From Karstenula rhodostoma CBS 690.94 (taxonomy: Eukaryota; Ascomycota; Dothideomycetes; Pleosporales; Didymosphaeriaceae): a stretch of DNA of 64,000 nucleotides. Under the pieces are notes generated by a model that had not been told where the DNA came from, searched no databases, and saw nothing but the letters and a program-made list of their open reading frames with translations. The stretch lies in the NCBI GenBank assembly GCA_010093485.1, contig MU001510.1, positions 575,709-639,708 on the forward strand, read 5' to 3'. The translations under genes were made by a program, and so were the position numbers. Below, one piece after another: positions 56,743 through 64,000 of the stretch (positions are counted from its first letter, which is position 1; each line of letters starts with the position of its first letter).

Positions 56743-57921
56743 CTATCGTCGAACGCGTCCACTCCGTGTGGTCTTCGCGGCGGTTGATTTGGCTGGAGGT
56801 GCCGCGGTGGGTGTTTTGGAAGACTTGGTGGCACGTTTCCTTGATGGAGAATCTGCGGGGCTACGGGCCTTGCGTTTGCGAGACGTCTGCTTGATCTCCA
56901 AGGTATGGGGTGTCTGTTTGACTTCCAGACTGTCATCGGCCATTGCTTCATCCGTTGGATTTGTGTCCCGGTCGGCCTGGGAGGATTGAGCCTCGTTGAT
57001 TTCTAGTGAGGTTGAGGCTGGTTCGGTTCCCGCGGCGCCGTCTTTGTGTGTATCGGCCTTGCTGCCCTCTCGCTGCTGAGATACCCAAGACATCAAGTCG
57101 GCCTCTGCGTCCTCGTCCTCTTCGTCTTCTCCTCCCTGGTTTAGCATCTCATCTGCCAATTCACCTGCAATATCGTCGCCCGCATCCTGGTTGTTGGCCA
57201 TGCGCAGCGCAAACTGCAGCAGCTGTTGCGGATCCATTCCACTGAGCGGACCACCAGCGGACCCGAGGCGTGATTGTAGCGCGGCCATCAGGGCCGCGGG
57301 ATCAATGCCTTCAATGCCTGATTCTTCTCCATCATCATTCTCATCATCCACCGAGTCGTGGTCTTCCCAGCCCTCGTCCTCGTCGTCCGCGTGAGTCTTG
57401 GGTGTCAGCGACGCAAGCTCCTTCTGCATAGGCTTTTGGGTTCGATTCGGCGCCTCGGCCAGTTTCCGCCAGTCCTTCAGTATCGCATACGGCTCTGTAT
57501 CTTCTGGCAGCGGTCTCGCTTTCACGCCTCTATCCGCTTGGGCGCGCCAGATGATGGGCGAGTTGGACAGCCACGCGACGTCCTGTTCGAGACTTCCATC
57601 GCCATTGCCATTGGCAAGCCTCTGCTTCTTGCTGCTTCGACCAGCTACAGCGCCGCGCTTCCTCTTCTGTCCAATCTTGGGCTGGCCCGTCGCGCCATTG
57701 TGGGTGACGAAATTGGCGTCGTCGTAGCCTTCGAAGTCGTACTCGAGGTCGTTGAAGTAGTCGAAGCGGTCCCACTCGTCGAGTCTGTCCTCGTCGTACG
57801 CGACCGGAGGCGGCGATGCAACTGCGTGTTCGGCGAGGTCGTCGGCCTGCATGTACTCTTCCTCGACATAGAGCCAATCGTCGCCATAATCGTCCTCGAA
57901 GTCGTCGCCGTAGTCGCTCAT
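56743..57921 (-). CDS. Acidic hypothetical protein, probably nuclear
   Basis: A single exon of 392 residues from MSDYGDDFEDDYGDDW; the frame is open further upstream but that part is Arg/Pro-rich leader. I do not recognise the family. The N-terminal 80 residues are very acidic with Tyr, Asp and Trp (YVEEEYMQADD; RLDEWDRFDYFNDLEYDFEG). Then come a basic run (QKRKRGAVAGRSSKKQR), the patch DVAWLSNSPIIWRAQADRGVK, an acidic stretch (DDEDEGWEDHD), a Met/Leu/Gln-rich helix (DPAALMAALQSRLG; MDPQQLLQFALRMANNQ) and a basic C-terminus ending TRSGRVRR. The mix of acidic and basic blocks suggests a nuclear or chromatin role, which is only inference. It is divergent from mccA. Confidence 0.75.
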   Translation of the reverse strand: MSDYGDDFEDDYGDDWLYVEEEYMQADDLAEHAVASPPPVAYDEDRLDEWDRFDYFNDLEYDFEGYDDANFVTHNGATGQPKIGQKRKRGAVAGRSSKKQRLANGNGDGSLEQDVAWLSNSPIIWRAQADRGVKARPLPEDTEPYAILKDWRKLAEAPNRTQKPMQKELASLTPKTHADDEDEGWEDHDSVDDENDDGEESGIEGIDPAALMAALQSRLGSAGGPLSGMDPQQLLQFALRMANNQDAGDDIAGELADEMLNQGGEDEEDEDAEADLMSWVSQQREGSKADTHKDGAAGTEPASTSLEINEAQSSQADRDTNPTDEAMADDSLEVKQTPHTLEIKQTSRKRKARSPADSPSRKRATKSSKTPTAAPPAKSTAAKTTRSGRVRR

Positions 57922-58439
57922 GTCTGCGTCGAGCGTGGAAGGCGCATGGGCGGTGTGTGTTGCTGGCGCCTTTTGGGCTGTTGACGCAGGGTGCGACGTG
58001 CTCGACGGTGCGGGCTGCTCGGAGGTCCAAGGTTGTACGTGGATGGATACGAGGGCGACGGCAGGACGTGCGGCGGCGGGTTTGCGGCTGCAAGGGCTTG
58101 CGAGGAACGTAAGCACTGCGTCGCCAAAGATGATGCGCAACGGGGCCACGGCACAGCGAGAAGGCGCGGGCAGCAATGAGCGCGATGGCCGTTGCACTGC
58201 TGCAGCTGAGTGTTTTGTGCGCCGCGACGCGTTTTCCCCGCGTTTGCTCTCCGCAACCCACCGCCCGTCACTCGACGCTACGTACGCCAAGAAGATGCGC
58301 CATGCACGCGGTTGGCTGCGGCTTTGGCTAAAGCCGAGGCACCTTCCTTCTGTACGTACTCGGCACACTCCAGCGGGCAGGCAAACTTGTATGCCGTCTG
58401 AATTCACTCCTCTGCTCCTGCTTGCACCCCTATGTGACC
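57922..58439. promoter_or_regulatory. Divergent promoter region, acidic-protein gene and mccA
   Basis: 518 bp between the two opposed start codons. The minus-strand frame remains open through it but reads as low-complexity. No specific binding site was assigned. Confidence 0.5.
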
Positions 58440-60715
58440 ATGCGCGCTGTTAGAAAGTCCACGCACCTCTCCCGCCGGCTCCTGCCTGCCAACGCGGTCC
58501 GCCGCAGCTCCACCAATGCTGTCTCCACCAAGCCGCTTACATCGGTACTCATAGCGAACCGTGGAGAAATTGCCCTGTGACACTCTCCGTCTTCGTGTTT
58601 TCATCCGTGCAGAACTAACATCTGCTCAAGACGAGTCGGACGAACCGCTTCCGAATATGGCATCCGGACTACGACGCTGTATACCGACCCAGATGCCCGG
58701 TCACAGCATGCTCTTAGCTCGCCCTACGCCGTGAACTTGGGAGACGCCTCAGCCTACCTAGACGGCGATCGCATCATTCGGATTGCCAAAGAGCAAGGCT
58801 GCCAGGGCATACACCCAGGCTATGGCTTTGTATGAATCAAAACGCTGGTTCGAGTATTCGAGCTCTAACGCGTTGCAGCTGAGTGAGAACCCGACATTCG
58901 CGCGGAAATGCACAGAGGCAGGAATAACCTTCATTGGCCCGCCGTGGCAGGCTATTGAGGCTATGGGAAGCAAGAGGTATGCTATCCCAAACTCAGAATC
59001 AGAACTAGCTAATATGTCTGTATAGTGAGTCGAAAGACATCATGATAGCTGCTGGCGTGCCATGTATACCCGGCTACCATGGATCGAACCAGGACCCGGA
59101 ATACCTCAAGAAGGAAGCCGCCAACATCGGATATCCCGTACTGCTCAAGGCCGTGAAAGGTGGTGGCGGCAAGGGCATGAGGATAGTAAATAACCCCGAA
59201 GACTTCTTCGACCAGCTTGCATCAGCAAAGTCGGAGGCCAGAAATTCTTTTGGCGACGAGGTCATGCTGGTGGAAAAGTACATCACCACGCCTAGGCACA
59301 TTGAAGTCCAGGTCTTCGCGGATAAGCACGGCAACTGCGTCGCGCTCGGTGAGCGTGATTGCAGTATCCAAAGACGGCATCAGAAGATCTTGGAAGAGTC
59401 GCCTGCGCCACATCTGAAGGAAGAGATTCGACAGGACATTTGGCAGAAGGCAAGAGCTGCTGCTCTGGCAGTCAAGTATGAAGGAGCTGGCACTGTTGAG
59501 TTTATTTTCGACAACGATAGTGGCGAGTTCTTCTTCATGGAGATGAACACGAGGTTGCAAGTCGAGCACCCTGTCACTGAGATGGTTACGGGGGAGGACC
59601 TCGTGCGATGGCAGCTCATCGTTGCGGAAGGCGGCGAGTTGCCATTGACACAACAAGAGATCGAGCAGAGGATAAAAGAAAGGGGAGCAGCCATCGAAGC
59701 ACGAATATACGCCGAGAACCCCGACATGAACTTCATCCCAGATTCAGGCTTGTTGCTTCACCTCCGAACACCAAAGCCGTCACCTACCGTCCGGATAGAC
59801 GCAGGCTTCGTTGCTGGCGACGAGGTCTCTTCACACTACGACCCTATGATTGCAAAGCTCATTGTGCAGGGCCCAACAAGAGAGGCCGCGATTGCAAAGC
59901 TGCGCGCTGCGCTGGAGGAGTATGAAGTCGCAGGCCCAATCACGAACATCGAGTTCCTCAAGAAGATGTGTGTCAGCCCAGACTTCGTCGCAGGCGACGT
60001 AGAAACGGGCTACATCCAGAAACACCACGACGAGCTATTCACGCCCGAGCCTCCCGCACCCGAAGTCTACGCACAAGCTGCTCTCGGCCTCGCTCTCCAG
60101 GAGGTCTCAAGAGCGCGTACAGAACTATTCTCTGGTCCTCCAGTCACATCCATTGGATACAGCAACCATTTCCAGCGCCGGCAGATCGATCTTGTCGAGA
60201 CGCCTGCCAACGGAAAAGGTGACTCCACCTCCACAGCCATAACGCTTATCCAGACCGCACCCACAAAATTCGACATCACCGTCGGCTCCCACACTTACAG
60301 CAACGTCGTCTCCACCTTCGCGCCCTCCGCCAACACGCTCACAACGTTCTTCCCGCACACACGACTCGCGACAACCTTTATCCGCGATGGAGACCGTCTC
60401 ACGCTCTTCCAGCAGGGCAAGCAGTACCGCCTGCAGCTCGCGCTGCCAAAGTGGGCGTCGAAGGCACTCGGCGTGAAGGACCTTACCAACAGTGTGTTGG
60501 CGCCGATGCCGTGCAAGGTGCTGCGGGTGGACGTGAAGGAGGGTGAGACGGTCACGCGGGACCAGCCACTTGTGGTGATTGAGAGCATGAAGATGGAGAC
60601 TGTGATAAGGGCGCCGCATGACGGGGTTATTGCGAGGGTCGTGCATGGTGCGGGAGATCTGTGTAAGGCGGGGACAGCGCTGGTGGAGTTTGCGGACGAG
60701 GAGAAGTCGGCGTGA
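58440..60715 (+). CDS. mccA: 3-methylcrotonyl-CoA carboxylase, biotin-containing alpha subunit
   Basis: Four exons, 58440-58576, 58631-58829, 58879-58976 and 59026-60715, give 707 residues; introns are 54, 49 and 49 bp. The first 35 residues are basic and hydroxylated, a mitochondrial targeting sequence. Biotin carboxylase marks follow: [23 protein letters not shown] (across an intron), the ATP-grasp loop [46 protein letters not shown] and [17 protein letters not shown]. The C-terminal biotinyl domain has [12 protein letters not shown] with the biotin-bearing Lys667. The length and lack of a carboxyltransferase domain distinguish it from acetyl-CoA and pyruvate carboxylase; propionyl-CoA carboxylase alpha is the nearest alternative but is not usual in fungi. 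The enzyme acts in mitochondrial leucine breakdown. The partner mccB and ivdA are not in the window. A possible AATAAA overlaps the stop region. Confidence 0.94.
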
Positions 60716-60965
60716 ATAAAATGAGGTAATGCCATCCATCTATATTGTAGAGATTCACTATGAGGTAGGGTGACTCAATGAAGTAGGGGGGACAAAAAGG
60801 CGCGTTGTGCTTTGCCAATGCACGAACAAAGGGGGACCAAAAAAGCGGCATCCATCCATCTATGCAATTCGATATCCTTGTCTTACAGGTCTTCGCACAT
60901 CCTTCTTTCCTACGCTATCGGCACGTCCTCGACCCTCCACATTGCACATTCCACCACCCCACCCC

Positions 60966-63241
60966 CTAGCTCAAATCCCTCTTCCTGTTCAAGAACCCCC
61001 ACGTCGCGCCCCACACCCCCCGCGCGCCCTTCTCAATCTCGCTCCACCCATCATAAACCGGATACACGACGACCGCCGCAAACGCAAAAAACTGCCACGC
61101 AATCGCCACCGCGACCCACCCGCTGAAGAAACTCCGCGTGAAGATGTAGTCCCGGTACAGCGGCATCGGCCACGCAACGAAAGTCACCAGCACGATGACG
61201 CCGAACCACGCCCACGCGACGCGGTGCCACCAGTGGAGCTTGCGCAGGGTGGCTGGGGGAAAGGGATGAGTCGGGGTAGCGAGAGAGACGGACGAAGGCG
61301 AAGCGAATATGGCGGCGTTCTTCTCCTGCACGGCAGCGGCGTGCTCTGCGTTTGGCGCGAGCGAGGAAATATCGGGCTCCGCGGGTGCCTTCGCGATGGG
61401 CGGGTGCGGCTGCGTCGCGTCCTTCTCGACCTCGGTGGTGCGAGCGAGGCGCGCCTCGTCCGCGAGCTCGATGCGCAGGAAGACGGCCCAGTCGAAGACA
61501 GATGGCTTGTACAAGCTCAGCAGCAGCGAGTACAGGGCGGGCGAGAAAAAGGACGCCGTCGCGCCGTACAGCGCGGGCAGGCCCATGCCCGTGCTCGCCA
61601 TGGTGACGTCGCCGTACAGTGCCTTCGCGGTGCCGAGCCAGATCGCGAGGCCGGTGAAGAAGCCGAGGATGGGTGCTGCGACGGCGGCGAGGCGCGTCTG
61701 GCGGTCCCACAGGAGCGTGAGGGCGAGCGGGATGATGCCCGGGCAGGAGAGGATGGGGCGGAAGTAGCCGATCCATGTCATGTTTGCGCCGCCGTAGTTG
61801 AGGGCGAGGGCGACGGCGGTGATGAAGACGCCGTGGAAGACGACGGTGAGGTGGCTGACGTGGACGAGGGTTTTGTCTGAGGCGCGCGGGTTGAGGTACG
61901 TCTTGTAGACGTCGAAGGAGAGGATGCTGCTGACGGCGATCATGGAGGAGGAGACGGTGCTGGTGAGGGCCATGAAGAGGAGGACGAAGAAGGCCGCGAT
62001 GCCTGGCGCGCCGATGAGCGCTTTCACCGTGTACGGCATCACGAGGCCCGCGTTGACTTGGGCTTGGGTGAGCGGGCTGGGATATGTCGGCCAGATGGGG
62101 GTGTTGTGGAGGGCGCGTGCCGTCATCCCAAAGACGGTGCCGAGACCCCAGGGGACGCCGAAGATGGCGAGCGCCGCGAGGTTGTAGCCCGGCACCGTTG
62201 CGTTGACCTCGGTTGCGAACGACTTCTGCCAGAAGGCCGTGTCCTGGGTTGCGAGTTAGTGTGTGCAGTGGCAGATGGTTGTAGATGTTTACCATGACCA
62301 CGAGGGCGAGATTGCCGAACTTGAGAATCAGGGCCCAGATGATGCCTTGCTTGGACTTGAATGTGAGCACCGATCCTTCGAAGTTGCCTTCGATGAAGTT
62401 TGCCGCCGCATTCGCCATGACCTTGTCGTAAAGACCGCCGAGTCCGCCTACTGCTTCGTTGGTCAAGACTTCAAGAGTGAAGTAGATGATCAGCAGCAGA
62501 GCAATTGCCGTGTGAAGATAGTCGGTGAGAAACGTGGCTTTGAGTCCGCCTACTGCGGTATACAGCACAACTGGCCAAGTATGATAAGTATGATAGATGC
62601 TTCACGTCCTGTCGCGGAGCCAACATACCTCCTAGCGGAATCAAGACGGTGGCGGCAGCAAAGTGAATCCCGGAGATACCGTAGACAAGCTGCGACCCAG
62701 TCAAGATCATGGACGCACAGCCAAAGACGTTGTTCGTTATGTTAAGGATGATGAACACAACGTGGCCAATCTTTCCATATCTCATCCGGATGATCTCCAA
62801 AGACGTGTGCGCGTAAGGTACTCTGATCTTAGCCAGCACACCCAATGCGGCCATGAGCGCGATCTGGAAGCATAACCCGGTGGCCCACCACTACATATGC
62901 AGTCGTCAGTACCAGATCCTCTCTCATTGTGCACATGTGTAAAGACATACCAGAGGCACCGCAATACCATAGCGGTAACACATCGCTGCTGCAAACACCG
63001 TTTCATTGATCCACATCCACGACGAAAACACCGCCGACGCTGTCAACCCCGTGCCCACGCTCCGATTCGCCACCATGAACATCTCCGACGTGCCCGAGTC
63101 TTCAGAGAGATAGGCCTTCTGGATCTTCAGTGCGACGAGAATGACGCCGCAAAAAACGACACTGAGGCCGATGAGCAAGGCATATCCGGTGGATTGGGGC
63201 ACGAGCTCTATGCCACCGACGCCCAGCTGGAGCGATGACAT
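60966..63241 (-). CDS. dur3: Dur3-type urea/polyamine sodium:solute symporter
   Basis: Four exons, 63241-62951, 62890-62629, 62570-62293 and 62243-60966, give 702 residues; introns are 60, 58 and 49 bp. The start MSSLQLGVGG precedes the first membrane segment. Family marks are SEMFMVANRSVGTGLTASAVFSSW, ETVFAAAMCYRYG, YTAVGGLKATFLTDYLHT, DTAFWQKSF (across an intron), PGYNLAALAIFGVPW, and FMALTSTVSSSMIAVSSILSFDVY, in the order seen in Dur3. About 15 hydrophobic segments are visible. A loop of about 80 residues (TEVEKDATQPHPP ... SVSLATP) precedes the last two spans. The family imports urea, and in yeast also polyamines, under nitrogen control. No urea-breakdown gene is adjacent. It is convergent with mccA, 250 bp apart. 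Confidence 0.93.
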
Positions 63242-64000
63242 GCTCACACTTTCTCGGAGATCGGGTACACAAGTTGCTCGCTGGCTTTTGCTGAGATGGT
63301 ACGGTGCTCGTGAGGTTTCGCGATGGCCCAAGACTCGATGCTCACGCTGTGCGGAGGACTCCGTGTTGTACCAAGTTCAATGATATAGTGGATGCGCCTT
63401 TCTCCTTCGTACTGCTAGCCTGGACGAAGATCCGAATTTCGGCATCACTTCACGCAGACCGTGGATGATGCGCTTGGTGGTTGCAATTGCGCCATTGCTC
63501 GTTGGAGTTGAAGAGTCCTACGCGAGCATGGGTTTGGTATGCAGATTGATGCCTCATTTGACACTGATATTGAAAGCCTGGGATATAACGTCGACGCCAC
63601 CGAGCTAGAAATTCTTGGATCCCGATAAGCATGGGCCTTTGCGTGCGAAGCGTTGAGGATACCTGGAGCTTGGAAGTGCTTGACTGGCTCTGACAAGAGC
63701 GACCTGCACTAAAACTGGGGAATGGAATGGCATTCACGAGCACGAATACTGGGGCGAACGACGATTCGAAGACGCGGTCGTTGATAGGGCATGCAACCTG
63801 GCTTTGGCGTGCGACATGCATAGGATTGCGAAAAGTGAAGCTAGGCCTATTTCGGGTCAGTAGGGGAACGTCGAAGTGGAGTGTGGAGATGTCTCAAGAT
63901 GGTTGAATAGCTCGTACTCAAGAGCTATTCGAACACACTTCTTCCAAATTCCTGCGGGCATTAGCTGCTTGTGTTCTTAATCAACGCCAGAAGGACAACG
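63242..64000. other. dur3 upstream region to window end
   Basis: Promoter region of dur3 and unassigned sequence. The open frame 63450-63821 (-) has no recognisable motif. Any gene beginning here would extend past the window. Confidence 0.45.

Noticed and set aside
57922..58407. N-terminal extension of the acidic protein to an ATG at 58407
   Set aside because: The extension is Ser/Arg/Pro-rich, would overlap the divergent promoter, and the strongly acidic start at 57921 looks like a natural N-terminus.

Overview
The window is nuclear DNA from a filamentous ascomycete (Pezizomycotina, most likely a Dothideomycete; the class is an inference). Genes lie on both strands without operons. Many are split by introns of about 45-120 bp with GT..AG ends. 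The products are typical of filamentous fungi: an Ssk1 response regulator, the developmental regulator MedA, a fungal rhodopsin-domain membrane protein, a Dur3 urea transporter and an AflR-type Zn2Cys6 factor. Exon boundaries were worked out by hand from splice sites, reading phase and family similarity; every multi-exon model given closes in frame.

Layout, left to right. 0.2-2.6 kb: Ssk1 (-). 4.2-5.1 kb: a small protein with two CxxC pairs (+). 5.9-7.5 kb: a Liz1/Fen2-like transporter (+) with an internal deletion and frameshift. 7.9-9.5 kb: a single-pass membrane protein with a charged tail (-). 10.3-11.4 kb: a fungal protein of unknown function (+). 11.9-13.5 kb: a secreted berberine-bridge-type FAD oxidoreductase (-). 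16.8-18.2 kb: an AflR-like transcription factor (+) whose zinc-cluster is only found after splicing a short first exon. About 20-20.6 kb: a decayed 3-beta-hydroxysteroid dehydrogenase/Erg26-like remnant (-). The stretch from about 5 to 21 kb is accessory in character, with long gaps, a broken transporter and a dead dehydrogenase, and may be the edge or remains of a secondary-metabolite locus; no PKS, NRPS or terpene synthase is present in the window.

21.6-43.4 kb is dense and housekeeping in character: a 1,440-residue Ala/Ser-rich repeat protein ending in KDEL (-), the ER ubiquitin ligase Doa10 (+), TRAPP subunit Trs20/TRAPPC2 (-), mitochondrial ribosomal protein mL60/Mrpl31 (+), a SIM-bearing protein (+), a rhodopsin-domain membrane protein (+), an SRR1-like protein (+) and a coiled-coil protein (+).

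43.4-51.1 kb is a 7.7-kb stretch with no convincing gene, full of short tandem repeats, directly upstream of medA (51.1-54.8 kb, +), which has a long first intron. 56.7-60.7 kb: a divergent pair, an acidic probably nuclear protein (-) and the biotin-bearing subunit of 3-methylcrotonyl-CoA carboxylase (+). 61.0-63.2 kb: a Dur3-type urea/sodium symporter (-), convergent with mccA. No rRNA, tRNA, CRISPR or intact transposon was recognised.
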